From NCBI GenBank assembly GCA_964633285.1, contig CAZWGA010000011.1:45807-109806 (forward strand): a stretch of DNA of 64,000 bases. Direction: 5' to 3'. The stretch's first letter is position 1. Each line of letters opens with the position of its first letter. This document shows positions 53,473 through 62,107 of the stretch, one piece after another. A program made the position numbers and the translations under genes. The notes below the pieces were generated by a model that was not told the DNA's origin, did no database searches, and was given only the letters and a program-made list of their open reading frames with translations. The DNA is from 20CM-2-55-15 sp964633285. Lineage in GTDB: Bacteria > Acidobacteriota > Terriglobia > 20CM-2-55-15.

Positions 53473-54216
53473 CTATGCCTGTGTGGAGCCGCCGCAAATA
53501 CTGATGGCCTGTCCTGTGATTTTGTTTCCCGCGCTGGACGCGAGAAAGGCGACAAGGTCGGCGACTTCTTCAGGCTCCACCATCTCGCCGAGCGGGACTC
53601 GCGACATGGCCTGCTCACGGAATTCATCAACGCTGATTCCCAGTGAAGCCGAGATGTCCCGCATTCCGGACCGCGCCATTTCCGTGTCGGTCCAGCCCGG
53701 ACATATCGCATTGACGGTAATCTTCCGGGGCGCGAGTTCCAGTGCCAGCGACCGGGTGAAGCCGATGAGTCCCGTTTTTGCGGTGCAATACGCGCTGTAT
53801 CCGGGAACACCAAACTTTCCAAGCACCGATGAAATCATGATGATGCGGCCGCCATCGGCGATATGGGGCGTCGCGGCGCGTGTAACGTAGTAGCTGCCGA
53901 TCACGTTCGTCTGGATGATATCGAGCCAGGGCGAGGTATCGGCGGCATCAATCGGCGTAACACCGGAAATGCCCGCGTTGTTGACGACAATGTCGATCCG
54001 CCCAAAACGATCGAGGATGCGCCTAATCCCCGAATCGACGCTGCGCTGGTCGCGGACATCCATATTGACGGTCAACGATCGTTCTGCAGGAAAGTCTTCG
54101 ATCGGCGAGCGGGCGCACAAAGCGACACTTCCGCCTTCCTGATGCAATCTTTTGGCGATCGCGTGACCGATACCGCGGCTCGCGCCGGTTATAATGGCAA
54201 CTTTGTTTATGGACAT
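53473..54216 (-). CDS. SDR-family oxidoreductase (FabG-like)
   Basis: A classical short-chain dehydrogenase of 247 residues with TGASRGIG, NNAGISG and the catalytic YCTAK. ATG 54216 is preferred; TTG 54225 adds three codons. It is divergent from the next SDR and the coding 5' ends overlap, which is unusual. It may be a 3-oxoacyl-ACP or sugar/alcohol reductase; sequence alone does not decide. Confidence 0.9.
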   Translation of the reverse strand: MSINKVAIITGASRGIGHAIAKRLHQEGGSVALCARSPIEDFPAERSLTVNMDVRDQRSVDSGIRRILDRFGRIDIVVNNAGISGVTPIDAADTSPWLDIIQTNVIGSYYVTRAATPHIADGGRIIMISSVLGKFGVPGYSAYCTAKTGLIGFTRSLALELAPRKITVNAICPGWTDTEMARSGMRDISASLGISVDEFREQAMSRVPLGEMVEPEEVADLVAFLASSAGNKITGQAISICGGSTQA

Positions 54217-54940
54217 ACCGGGCAAGGTAGCATTAATTACGGGTTCCGCAAAACGGCTTGGACAGGAGATCGCGCTGGATCTCGCGAGCCGCGGCGCCCG
54301 TATCGTGATCCATTATCGATCGAGCGCGAGTGAGGCGGAGAAGACTCTTCAAGCTGTCCGAGACAAAGGCAGCGAAGGCGCGGTCTTCCAGGCGGATCTC
54401 GTGGATGATGTTTCGCTGTCGCGGATGTTTGATGGCATCGAAGCCAAATTCGGCGGCATCGACATTCTGGTCAATAGTGCATCGGTTTTCGAGCCCGCAA
54501 CCGCGGATGAAACCACACCCGAGCACTGGGATCTGGAAATGGACACGAATGCGAAAGCCCCGTTTTTCGTAGCACAGCGCGCGGCCCGATTCATGCAAGC
54601 GCGGCGCGGTGGAAAGATCATCAATATTGCCGACGTCGCCGGCGAAGTGATCTGGCCATCCTACATTCCATACAGTGTTTCGAAAGCAGCGCTGATTGCC
54701 GTGAATCGCGGTCTTGCGAAGGCCTACGCGCCGGACATTCAGGTCAACGCCATCGCCCCGGGTCCTGTCTTGTTTCCGAAGAATTATTCGGAAGAGCAAA
54801 AGAAGTCGGCAATCGAACGAACGCTCCTGAAGCGGCAGGGAAGTCCGGCGGATATTGTTAGAGCCGTGATCTTCCTTATCGAGAACGATTACATCACAGG
54901 CGAATTGATTCACGTGGACGGCGGCCGCCATATCCTGTAA
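54194..54940 (+). CDS. SDR-family oxidoreductase, pteridine reductase-like
   Basis: A 248-residue short-chain dehydrogenase with GSAKRLGQ in the coenzyme loop, fitting the TGx3RxG pattern of pteridine reductases, plus NSASVFEPA and catalytic YSVSK. The start is ATG 54194 or ATG 54209. Both lie within the first codons of the divergent SDR gene. Function as dihydropteridine or dihydrofolate reductase is possible; a general FabG-like role is the alternative. Confidence 0.88.
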   Translation: MATLFMDIPGKVALITGSAKRLGQEIALDLASRGARIVIHYRSSASEAEKTLQAVRDKGSEGAVFQADLVDDVSLSRMFDGIEAKFGGIDILVNSASVFEPATADETTPEHWDLEMDTNAKAPFFVAQRAARFMQARRGGKIINIADVAGEVIWPSYIPYSVSKAALIAVNRGLAKAYAPDIQVNAIAPGPVLFPKNYSEEQKKSAIERTLLKRQGSPADIVRAVIFLIENDYITGELIHVDGGRHIL

Positions 54941-54962
54941 AGAACGAACGCGGGAATCGGCG

Positions 54963-55982
54963 TCACAGTTCCGCGATGATGGCATCCGCGAATTCGCTCG
55001 TGGTTGCGGCGCCTCCGAGGTCTCGCGTCACTTTCTCCCGTTTCTTCAGAATGGAATGGAGAGCGGCTTCGATACGGCAGCCGGCTTCACTTTCCCCGAT
55101 GTGACGAAGCATCATGATGGCCGACATCAACAGCGCGGCAGGATTGGCAAGATTTTTTCCGGCAATGTCGGGCGCCGTGCCGTGCACGGCTTCGAAGAGA
55201 GCGGCTTTTTCGCCGATGTTTCCGCTGGGGACAACACCGAGTCCTCCAACGAGTCCCGCTGCCAGGTCGGATACGATATCGCCGTACAGGTTCTCCATCA
55301 GCATGACATCGAACTGATGCGGGTTCATGACGAGCTGCATACAGGTATTGTCGACAATTTTTTCATCGTGCTCGATTGCAGGATAGTTCAACGCGACGTG
55401 CCGGAAGCATTGAAGGAAGAGTCCGTCCGACTTTTTCATGATGTTGGCTTTGTGCACGGCAGTGACTTTCTTCCGGCCGTATTTCCTGGCGAATTCGAAC
55501 GCGAATACTGCAATGCGGGTGCTCGCCTTCTCCGTTATGATTTTCAGGGACTCGACAACACCGGGCACGACCTCATGTTCCAGGCCGGAGTACAGTCCTT
55601 CTGTGTTTTCCCGAACGATAACAAGATCCACATCCCCGAAGCGGGAAGGAACACCGGGGAGATTCCGCACGGGCCGAAGGTTTGCATAGAGATCGAGAGC
55701 TTTTCGCAGACGAACGTTGACACTCTCGAATCCAGTGCCGATCGGCGTGGCGACAGGGCCTTTAAGCGCGACACGATTCCGCCGCACGGACTCGATCACG
55801 CTATCGGGCAGCGGCGATCCCGACAGATCCTGAGCATGACCGCCCACGACAAATCGCTCCCATTCGATTTCGACACTTGCGGCCTCAATGATTCGCAAAA
55901 CAGCTTGCGAAACTTCAGGGCCGATGCCGTCGCCTGGAATTAAAGTGACATGATGCGGCATGTCTGGAGCTTCATAACTCAT
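54963..55982 (-). CDS. Isocitrate/isopropylmalate dehydrogenase family protein
   Basis: A 339-residue NAD-dependent beta-decarboxylating dehydrogenase with LIPGDGIGPEV, NVRLRKALDLYANLRP, RENTEGLYSGLEHE, and VHGTAPDIAGK. The presence of ENTEGLYSG together with VNVRLRKALDLYANLRP fits NAD-isocitrate dehydrogenase or homoisocitrate-type enzymes better than LeuB. It is convergent with the SDR at 54194. Confidence 0.9.
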   Translation of the reverse strand: MSYEAPDMPHHVTLIPGDGIGPEVSQAVLRIIEAASVEIEWERFVVGGHAQDLSGSPLPDSVIESVRRNRVALKGPVATPIGTGFESVNVRLRKALDLYANLRPVRNLPGVPSRFGDVDLVIVRENTEGLYSGLEHEVVPGVVESLKIITEKASTRIAVFAFEFARKYGRKKVTAVHKANIMKKSDGLFLQCFRHVALNYPAIEHDEKIVDNTCMQLVMNPHQFDVMLMENLYGDIVSDLAAGLVGGLGVVPSGNIGEKAALFEAVHGTAPDIAGKNLANPAALLMSAIMMLRHIGESEAGCRIEAALHSILKKREKVTRDLGGAATTSEFADAIIAEL

Positions 55983-56071
55983 GTTGGATTTGTCAAGCTT
56001 TCTCGAAAATAGAATTGTCTGAATCCCACGTCAGCCGTGAGTTTCCGCATTATAAGGATTCAAACACTCGC

Positions 56072-56100
56072 TTGACACAGGCGGACCCGTGCGATATAAC
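56072..56100 (+). promoter_or_regulatory. Sigma70-type promoter of HU gene
   Basis: TTGACA at 56072-56077 and TATAAC at 56095-56100 are separated by exactly 17 bases. The HU start codon follows 54 bases downstream with a strong GAGGAGGGA, as expected for a highly expressed nucleoid protein. Confidence 0.85.
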
Positions 56101-56153
56101 CCGCTGCGTTTCGTTGTGGATGATAACGTTTGATTTTCGAGGAGGGAGCACAC

Positions 56154-56435
56154 ATGAACAAGGGCGAGTTAATCGATAAGATCGCAAAGGACGCCAAGAT
56201 TTCAAAAGTCCAGGCGAGCAACGCTCTCAATTCTGCGCTCGACGGAGTTGTGTCGACGTTGAAGAAGGGAAGCAAAGTGACGCTGGTGGGCTTTGGCACC
56301 TTTTCGGTCAGCTCGCGCAAGGCGAGGACCGGTCGCAATCCCCAAACCGGAGCGCCTCTGAAAATTCCTGCCAAAAAAGTGACGAAGTTTGTTGCCGGCG
56401 CTGAACTGAAAAAAGCCGTCAACCGAGGCCGATAA
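56154..56435 (+). CDS. hup: HU-family DNA-binding protein
   Basis: A 93-residue histone-like HU/IHF protein that bends DNA and shapes the nucleoid. It begins MNKGELIDKIAKDAKISKVQA and has LVGFGTFSV and the DNA-arm signature GRNPQTGAPLKIPA. ATG 56154 is chosen because of the GAGGAGGGA just before it; eight extra in-frame codons upstream are unlikely. Confidence 0.96.
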   Translation: MNKGELIDKIAKDAKISKVQASNALNSALDGVVSTLKKGSKVTLVGFGTFSVSSRKARTGRNPQTGAPLKIPAKKVTKFVAGAELKKAVNRGR

Positions 56436-56520
56436 CCGCGCATCGGCGCGGCCTTGCACATCGAGCCATGAGAGGCGCTCGAAGACCGTCTTCCGGAAGG
56501 ATCGGTTCTCTTAAACAAGG

Positions 56521-56553
56521 GTAGGGCAGCATTGTCTGCCCTACATCCTTTTG
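56521..56553 (+). terminator. Hairpin in the HU-OmpA intergenic region
   Basis: GTAGGGCAG at 56521-56529 pairs with CTGCCCTAC at 56536-56544 around a six-base loop, followed by ATCCTTTTGG. It can end HU transcription. The rest of 56436-56829 shows no credible gene; a 69-codon frame there lacks a start signal and family likeness. Confidence 0.6.
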
Positions 56554-56829
56554 GTCCAAAGATTCCCCGCTTTTGCCACCAGTGGTATCTGTTTGCCGCA
56601 TCAATATGAAGCAAAACCAATAATTTCACCCCAAAATCATTGGAAACGAGAGTGCTCAGCAGAAGGCGTCCGCGTTCATGAAAAACCGAGCAGGCTGCCG
56701 TTCAAGGCGAAGAACCGAACACGTGGGATAAACATGTTGTACGCCCGGTATGCAAGTTGACTAGAATATATCGGTGTCGTAGTCGCGAACGTTGACCTTA
56801 AAGCTCACAGATTAACAAGGGGGAAGTTC

Positions 56830-57579
56830 ATGGTTAGTCCAAATCGACGATTCTCAGTTTTCGGCATCCTCATGCTAACGGGAATCATGGTCTTGTCAGG
56901 ATGCGCGACCCGAAAGTATGTCCGTTTACAAACCCAGGCGCTTGAACCGGAAATCAAGGAAGCGCAAAACGGTGTTAAAGAAAATGCCGAACGAATTGAT
57001 GCAGTGGACCGGCGTGCCCAGCAGGGTGTGACGGCGGCAGGAGCAGCCGATGCGAAAGCAACGGCGGCTCAGACTGCAGCTCAAAACGCCCAGAATGCGG
57101 CACAGGCGGCCGACCGCAAGGCAGACACTGCGAATCAAGGTGTGCAGCAAGCCAACAACCGGATCGGCACGCTTGAGACCAGAGTCAACAACATCAATTT
57201 CAATGACAACTACACGCAAAGCGAGACGCAAACAGTGACGTTCGACGTCAACAAGTCGAATCTTTCGAATCAGGCAAAGGGCACTCTCGACAAAATCGCG
57301 AGTGACAATTCCGGCCAACGCACCGGATACCTGCTCGAACTTCAAGGCTATACCGACAGCACGGGCTCCGAACAGTACAACATCGGGCTCAGCCAGCGGC
57401 GTGCCGAAAGCGTTGAACGGTATCTCGTCAGCAAGGGCGTCCCGTTGTTCAGGATTTCCATTGTTGGCCTCGGGAAAGAAAACCCTGTCGCCGACAATAA
57501 AACCACCGCAGGAAGATCGCAGAATCGGCGCGTTGAAGTTCGCGTGTTGAAATCTGCAAGCGGCCGTCAGACCAACTAA
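56830..57579 (+). CDS. OmpA-family lipoprotein
   Basis: A 249-residue outer-membrane lipoprotein. The signal peptide ends in the lipobox LSGC, with the lipidated Cys at about 25. A long Ala/Gln-rich coiled-coil helix (about 35-120) leads to an OmpA-like peptidoglycan-binding domain with QGYTDSTGSEQYNIGLSQRR and VGLGKENPVADN. It likely anchors the outer membrane to the wall. ACAAGGGGG lies just upstream of the ATG. A 28-bp perfect inverted repeat follows the gene. Confidence 0.92.
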   Translation: MVSPNRRFSVFGILMLTGIMVLSGCATRKYVRLQTQALEPEIKEAQNGVKENAERIDAVDRRAQQGVTAAGAADAKATAAQTAAQNAQNAAQAADRKADTANQGVQQANNRIGTLETRVNNINFNDNYTQSETQTVTFDVNKSNLSNQAKGTLDKIASDNSGQRTGYLLELQGYTDSTGSEQYNIGLSQRRAESVERYLVSKGVPLFRISIVGLGKENPVADNKTTAGRSQNRRVEVRVLKSASGRQTN

Positions 57580-57610
57580 TTTTCCGGCGTCCCTTTGTTG
57601 TGAGCCGTCA

Positions 57611-57673
57611 AACAATTTCAGGGACAGACACCAAATTCTGAACTGGAATTTGGTGTCTGTCCCTGAAATTGTT
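57611..57673. repeat. 28-bp perfect inverted repeat between convergent genes
   Basis: Positions 57611-57638 are perfectly complementary to 57646-57673 around a seven-base loop. The arm contains GGGACAGACACC. It sits exactly between two convergent genes and begins and ends close to their stops, so it may work as a bidirectional terminator. Its perfect arms and this motif resemble REP-type mobile palindromes associated with RAYT transposases; no such transposase is in the window. Confidence 0.85.
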
Positions 57674-57674
57674 C

Positions 57675-58697
57675 TTACCTCAGATAATATCCGTCTCGCG
57701 ACTGCGTGATGCGCAGCTTCTCGCCGCGAACTCGAACTTCAATCTTCCGGTACGAGCCGTTATCTGGTTTACCGGCGGAAGAGATGTATCCCAGGCTGTA
57801 GGACGTTCCCAGTTCACGTCCGATCTGTCCGTATAACGGAACGATGTCTTCGAGGCGCTCGGGATAGAAGACTCGTCCGCCCGAGGCATCTGCGAGTTGT
57901 TCCATACGCAATCGGACGCTTTCCAGGTATTGCTGTGGAATCGGCGATCGCGGATAGAGGACTTGAAGATTCTTGTACTCATCGCCCCCGATGATATTGG
58001 GCTCCAGGTTTTTGTCGGTATTGAACGCGACGAAATAAATGGGAATCCGCTGGCTTCGCGCTGTCTTAAGAACTTTCTGATAAGGCCGGTCTTCAACCGT
58101 ATCGAGCAGCCGATACGTTTGCGCGAGCACTAAATAGAAGGATGTGTCCCGGCCATCCGTCAACACGACGAGGGCTTTCCGGTTAGTGACTTTTTGAAAT
58201 TCACGCCGGAGCGCTCTGTCCACCGAGTCGTAAAAGTTGGTTCCGCGGCGGTGTTCTCCGGCAATCAGATCGGGCAGAGTCAGCAGCGCCTTCCGCCGAT
58301 CACTTGTCCAGGCCAATTGACGTTGCAGTTCCTCGTCAAACGTTGCAAGCGCGATGCGGTCCTGAATGCGGAGATTGGCGATGAAGCCGGCGACGGCGCG
58401 CTGCATCAGCGGCCATTTGTCCTGCGTACTTCCACTCCGGTCAAACAGCAGGAGGATATTGTAGGGAGTGGAGTTGGGACTGAAATTGCGGATTTCCTGC
58501 CGCACTCCGTTTTCAAACACTTCAAACGCATTTACAGGCAGCCCGTTAATGATTTTGCCGTTGGCGTCCTGAACCGTGACATCGACGGAAACCAGCGGAA
58601 CATCAACCTTTATGGTGAAGTCCGGATCCTGGGCTAAAAGCCACGCCACGCTTACCAGAGCAGCGATCGGGAGTCTAAAAAGGATGCGTGAAGTCAC
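57675..58697 (-). CDS. VWFA-related domain protein, acidobacterial type
   Basis: A 340-residue exported protein with a signal peptide (ILFRLPIAALVSVAWLLAQ) and a von Willebrand A domain carrying the MIDAS motif FDRSGS and TDGRDTS. The conserved lead-in VPLVSVDVTVQDANGKII is the mark of the VWFA-related Acidobacterial family (TIGR03436). I chose GTG 58697 because it starts the signal peptide; the frame extends to 58847 across the start of the divergent gene. Extracellular protein interaction is likely. Confidence 0.87.
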   Translation of the reverse strand: MTSRILFRLPIAALVSVAWLLAQDPDFTIKVDVPLVSVDVTVQDANGKIINGLPVNAFEVFENGVRQEIRNFSPNSTPYNILLLFDRSGSTQDKWPLMQRAVAGFIANLRIQDRIALATFDEELQRQLAWTSDRRKALLTLPDLIAGEHRRGTNFYDSVDRALRREFQKVTNRKALVVLTDGRDTSFYLVLAQTYRLLDTVEDRPYQKVLKTARSQRIPIYFVAFNTDKNLEPNIIGGDEYKNLQVLYPRSPIPQQYLESVRLRMEQLADASGGRVFYPERLEDIVPLYGQIGRELGTSYSLGYISSAGKPDNGSYRKIEVRVRGEKLRITQSRDGYYLR

Positions 58698-58731
58698 GTG
58701 TGCTATCCTACCACCGGACCACGCAAGGGGG

Positions 58732-58944
58732 ATGACGGTGAAGAAGATTCTACGAGCTCTGGCCATCCTCAGCGGCGTTTCACTTCTGATTGTGCCGCTG
58801 GCGGTCGGAACTCCCGAAATGTCGAAAAAAGAAAACAAGCAGTGCATTTACTGCCATACCACCATGGGCAAGCCCGACCTCAATGACGCCGGAAAGTATT
58901 ACAAGCAACACGGCACTCTCGAAGGTTACAAAGAAAAGAAGTAG
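58732..58944 (+). CDS. Small exported CXXCH (c-type heme) protein
   Basis: A 70-residue protein with a signal peptide (ILRALAILSGVSLLIVPLAVG) and a single heme c attachment motif CIYCH, followed by TTMGKPDLNDAG and a Lys-rich C-terminus. The mature part is only about 45 residues, short for a cytochrome, and the expected distal Met is uncertain (TTMGKP). GCAAGGGGG precedes ATG 58732. It is divergent from the VWFA gene with 34 bases between starts. It may be a mini-cytochrome or a zinc-binding protein. Confidence 0.75.
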   Translation: MTVKKILRALAILSGVSLLIVPLAVGTPEMSKKENKQCIYCHTTMGKPDLNDAGKYYKQHGTLEGYKEKK

Positions 58945-58971
58945 CGCTCCTCTCGAATATAATCTCTACAA

Positions 58972-59868
58972 ATGAAAATTGCCGTGACGGGTTCCAGCGG
59001 ACTTGTGGGTTCGGTCCTCACGCCATTGCTGCAAAAGAACGGCCACGCTGTTGTGCGTCTGGTCCGGCCATCGCATTGGAATCCGGACCAGGGAACCATC
59101 GATGCGTCGCAGCTTGATGGCGTCGATGCCGTTGTTCATCTTGCCGGCGAGAACATCGCCGGGGGACGTTGGACGACGGGACGGAAAGCGCGGATTCTCG
59201 ACAGCCGCGTGAAAGGAACGAAGCTTATCGCCGAAAGCATCGGCAAGCTGAGCAAACCTCCGCGAGTTCTGGTGAGCGCATCCGCAATCGGATATTACGG
59301 CGACCGCGGCAACGAAGTGCTGAGTGAAACGAGCGCCGCAGGAACCGGATTTCTTCCGGATGTCTGCCGCCGCTGGGAGTCCGCAACGGATGCTGCGACT
59401 CGAAAAGGCATTCGCGTTGTGCATCTTCGTATCGGCATCGTTCTCAGCAGGAACGGCGGAGCGCTGGCGAAAATGCTGATACCTTTCAAAATGGGAGTCG
59501 GCGGGAAGGTCGGCTCGGGAGGTCAGTATTGGAGCTGGATTTCGATTGATGATCTATGTTCCGCCATCGTTCACTGCACTCAGGCTGAGACGCTGCACGG
59601 ACCCGTCAATATTGTTTCGCCTTCTCCTGTGACCAATCTGGAATTCACCAAAGCGCTGGGGCGCGCGCTTCGCAGACCCACGCTCTTCCCATTGCCTGCA
59701 TTCGCTGCGCGCCTTGTTTTGGGTGAAATGGCCGATGCGTTGTTGCTCGCGAGCGCGCGCGTGGAACCGGCGAAGCTTCAGGCATCTCGATTTGTCTTCC
59801 GGCACAGGGAGATTGATGCGGCCTTAAGCGATGTTTTGAACGCGGGTATAAAACCCGCGACTACATAA
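58972..59868 (+). CDS. TIGR01777-family NAD(P)-dependent epimerase (YfcH/SulA-like)
   Basis: A 298-residue extended SDR of the TIGR01777 group. It has ITVTGSSG-type start (KIAVTGSSGLVGSVL), VVHLAGENIAGGRW and SASAIGYYGDRG, which define the family. The last nine sense codons (NAGIKPATT) are encoded by a dispersed 29-base palindromic repeat, so the C-terminus has been rewritten by the element. Function is unknown. Confidence 0.9.
   Translation: MKIAVTGSSGLVGSVLTPLLQKNGHAVVRLVRPSHWNPDQGTIDASQLDGVDAVVHLAGENIAGGRWTTGRKARILDSRVKGTKLIAESIGKLSKPPRVLVSASAIGYYGDRGNEVLSETSAAGTGFLPDVCRRWESATDAATRKGIRVVHLRIGIVLSRNGGALAKMLIPFKMGVGGKVGSGGQYWSWISIDDLCSAIVHCTQAETLHGPVNIVSPSPVTNLEFTKALGRALRRPTLFPLPAFAARLVLGEMADALLLASARVEPAKLQASRFVFRHREIDAALSDVLNAGIKPATT
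59838..59866. repeat. 29-base palindromic repeat, copy B
   Basis: This is the exact reverse complement of 49664-49692. It covers the last nine sense codons of the TIGR01777 gene and the first base of its stop codon, and could serve as a terminator between that gene and the convergent thioredoxin-like gene. Confidence 0.75.
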
Positions 59869-59887
59869 TCGGCCGCAGCGCCGCGTG

Positions 59888-60769
59888 TTATTTCAAGGTT
59901 GCCTGCATCGCCGCTTCGAGTGTCGCCTTCTCCTGGAAATTCACGAAGTGCTTCACGATCGAACCGTTCTTATCCACGAAGAACATGGTCGGGAAGACGC
60001 TCACGCCGCCGTATGCCTGTTGAGTTTCGGGATTCAGGTGGGCCAGCGTGAAATTGAAGCCGTATTTCTTCGCGTAGTCGGCGCGGACTTTGTCGTCGTA
60101 AGGCAACTCGAGAACTTTATCGGCGTTGGCGCCGATGATCTTGAATCCCCTGGATGCGTACTTGTTATACAACTCCGCAAGCAGAGGCGACGTTTTGACG
60201 CAGGGCGGGCAGTTCGTAAACCAGAAGTAGACCAGATGCGGCTGGCCGCTGAGCTGGCCCGATGTAACCGGCTTTCCATCATACGCGGTGATTGAGAATG
60301 CCGGAGCGTCCTTTCCTTCCCAGCCTGTAATCGATCGTTCGAGCACGCGGCTGAATTGCGGACTGGCCTTGATCTGATCGATATCAACCTTTGTGATTTC
60401 TCCGGTCTTCGCATCACGCTCGATGAATTTCGGCACGCGCGGATCCGATTCCATGATTCTCAAAATGACGTCCGCTTCGCCGGGCGCCGTGAAATTGAAC
60501 TGCTCCGAGATTTCGCGCAGTGTCGGAATCTTCTTGCTCCCGGTGTTGTATTGAACGATGAACATCGGGATCTTGAAGAAGGTGTTGAAGAGCCGGTCGA
60601 GCACTTTTCGCTCCTCGGGCGTCTTGAAAACATTGTTGTACAGGTCCGACACGATCACCGGCCGGCCCGGAGCAACATTCGCTTTGAGATATTCAACAAT
60701 GCGTGTTTCGGCATTCGGCGCCGATTGAAACAGAAGAGAGACCAGAAGAATGCTCAGAGCTTTCGACAT
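59888..60769 (-). CDS. TlpA-like periplasmic thioredoxin-fold protein
   Basis: A 293-residue exported protein with a signal peptide (ALSILLVSLLFQSAPNA), an N-terminal helical region of unknown kind (about 25-150) and a C-terminal TlpA/ResA-type thioredoxin domain (about 155-290) with active site CPPC in FWFTNCPPCVKTS and the cis-Pro VFPTMFF. It is likely a thiol-disulfide oxidoreductase in the periplasm. It is divergent from the hydrolase at 60947; the 177-base spacer shows no gene. Confidence 0.88.
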   Translation of the reverse strand: MSKALSILLVSLLFQSAPNAETRIVEYLKANVAPGRPVIVSDLYNNVFKTPEERKVLDRLFNTFFKIPMFIVQYNTGSKKIPTLREISEQFNFTAPGEADVILRIMESDPRVPKFIERDAKTGEITKVDIDQIKASPQFSRVLERSITGWEGKDAPAFSITAYDGKPVTSGQLSGQPHLVYFWFTNCPPCVKTSPLLAELYNKYASRGFKIIGANADKVLELPYDDKVRADYAKKYGFNFTLAHLNPETQQAYGGVSVFPTMFFVDKNGSIVKHFVNFQEKATLEAAMQATLK

Positions 60770-60946
60770 AAGACCTCCGGTGTATTGCGTGATGAAGGAT
60801 TTAAATTACTATTCGTTCACGGCGTTGTCCAGTTTCGTGCGCGCCCGGTAGTGACTTCGGAAAGGATTCAGATCTGGGTGGCCTCGAAAGGCGTTTGGTA
60901 TGATCCAATACTGCGCGAAAGGCAACTGCATCCAAAGGAGTCTCGA

Positions 60947-62083
60947 ATGGCCAGGAAAATAACTGTCACATTTGTGTCGACGGTCCTGTTACTCACTGTG
61001 TTTTTGTTTGCTGAACAAGGCGATCAGCCGCTTACCATCGATCATTACGTTCGGGTGAAATCGACGGTTCCTTCCATGGCGGGGCAGACCGTTCAAATCT
61101 ACGTCCGGGAGCGGACGAAGGCTGCGGTCGCCTTACGCAGCGCCAATCTTGCCGATCGTGTCGTCCTGTTTGTTCACGGAGCGGGGACGCCGGCGGAAGT
61201 GGCATTCGATGTTCAGGCCGCGGATTACAGTTGGATGGGGTACCTGGCGGGCGCGGGATTCGATGTGTTCTCGATGGATGTCGAAGGTTATGGCCGCTCG
61301 ACTCGTCCCGCCCCGATGAACGATCCGTGCAACCTGACGCAGGAACAGCAGAAGACGTTCGTTCCAGCTTTCCTTGCGGCGCCGTGTGCTCCGAGCTATC
61401 CGCATCAACTGACGACCATCGCATCGGACTGGAATGATATCGATGCAGTGGTGGACTATGTGCGCGCATTGCGCCACGTGGATCGCGTCAGCTTGATCGG
61501 TTGGTCGCAGGGTGGGCCACGCGCCGGAGGTTACGCGGCTCGTCACGCGGAGAAAGTGCAGAAGCTGGTTCTGCTCGCGCCCGCATACAGCCGGATGTCT
61601 CGTACGGAACCTCCTACAACCCTTCCCGCGGAAGGCGCTGCGTTCAACACGCAATCGCACGACGAGTTCATTGCGAACTGGGATCGCCAGGTTGGATGCC
61701 CCGATCAATACGATCCGGCGGCAGCAGAGAATATCTGGTCGAAGATGATTGAATCGGACCCCGTGGGCGCAACATGGGGAAGCGGCGTTCGCCGGGCTCC
61801 TCAGACGACGGTGTGGGGATTCAACCCGTCAATCGTGGCGAAGAGTCAGATACCCACACTGTTGGTCAGCGGCGTTCACGATAAGCAGGTGAATCCCGAC
61901 CGCGTTCGGGAACTGTATTCGGATCTGGGCTCAAAACAGAAAGTCTTCGTCGATCTCGGATGCTCCTCTCACAATGCCATGTGGGAGAAGAATCATAACG
62001 TGTTGTTCCGCGCTTCGCTGGAATGGCTCACTCGTGGATCCGTCAATGGAACACAAGAGGGCATGCTGCGTCTTGGATATTGA
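60947..62083 (+). CDS. Exported alpha/beta hydrolase
   Basis: A 378-residue alpha/beta hydrolase with a signal peptide (ITVTFVSTVLLLTVFLFA). It has VVLFVHGAGTP for the oxyanion strand, the nucleophile elbow GWSQGG, VSGVHDKQVNP with the acid, and a C-terminal His in SSHNAMW. Substrate unknown. AAAGGAG lies six bases before ATG 60947. The frame is open much further upstream, but that part is antisense to the thioredoxin gene. Confidence 0.9.
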   Translation: MARKITVTFVSTVLLLTVFLFAEQGDQPLTIDHYVRVKSTVPSMAGQTVQIYVRERTKAAVALRSANLADRVVLFVHGAGTPAEVAFDVQAADYSWMGYLAGAGFDVFSMDVEGYGRSTRPAPMNDPCNLTQEQQKTFVPAFLAAPCAPSYPHQLTTIASDWNDIDAVVDYVRALRHVDRVSLIGWSQGGPRAGGYAARHAEKVQKLVLLAPAYSRMSRTEPPTTLPAEGAAFNTQSHDEFIANWDRQVGCPDQYDPAAAENIWSKMIESDPVGATWGSGVRRAPQTTVWGFNPSIVAKSQIPTLLVSGVHDKQVNPDRVRELYSDLGSKQKVFVDLGCSSHNAMWEKNHNVLFRASLEWLTRGSVNGTQEGMLRLGY

Positions 62084-62107
62084 TGATCATCAGGAGAAAA
62101 AGAAACC

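Noticed and set aside
56551..56760. A 69-codon frame between HU and the OmpA lipoprotein
   Set aside because: No ribosome binding site, no motif, and the region looks like an ordinary intergenic sequence with a hairpin.
56737..56767. Possible sigma70 promoter TTGTAC/TAGAAT ahead of the OmpA gene
   Set aside because: The spacing is 19 bases and the -35 match is weak, so I did not list it as a feature.
58698..58847. N-terminal extension of the VWFA protein
   Set aside because: It would run through the divergent small heme gene; the signal peptide begins right after GTG 58697.
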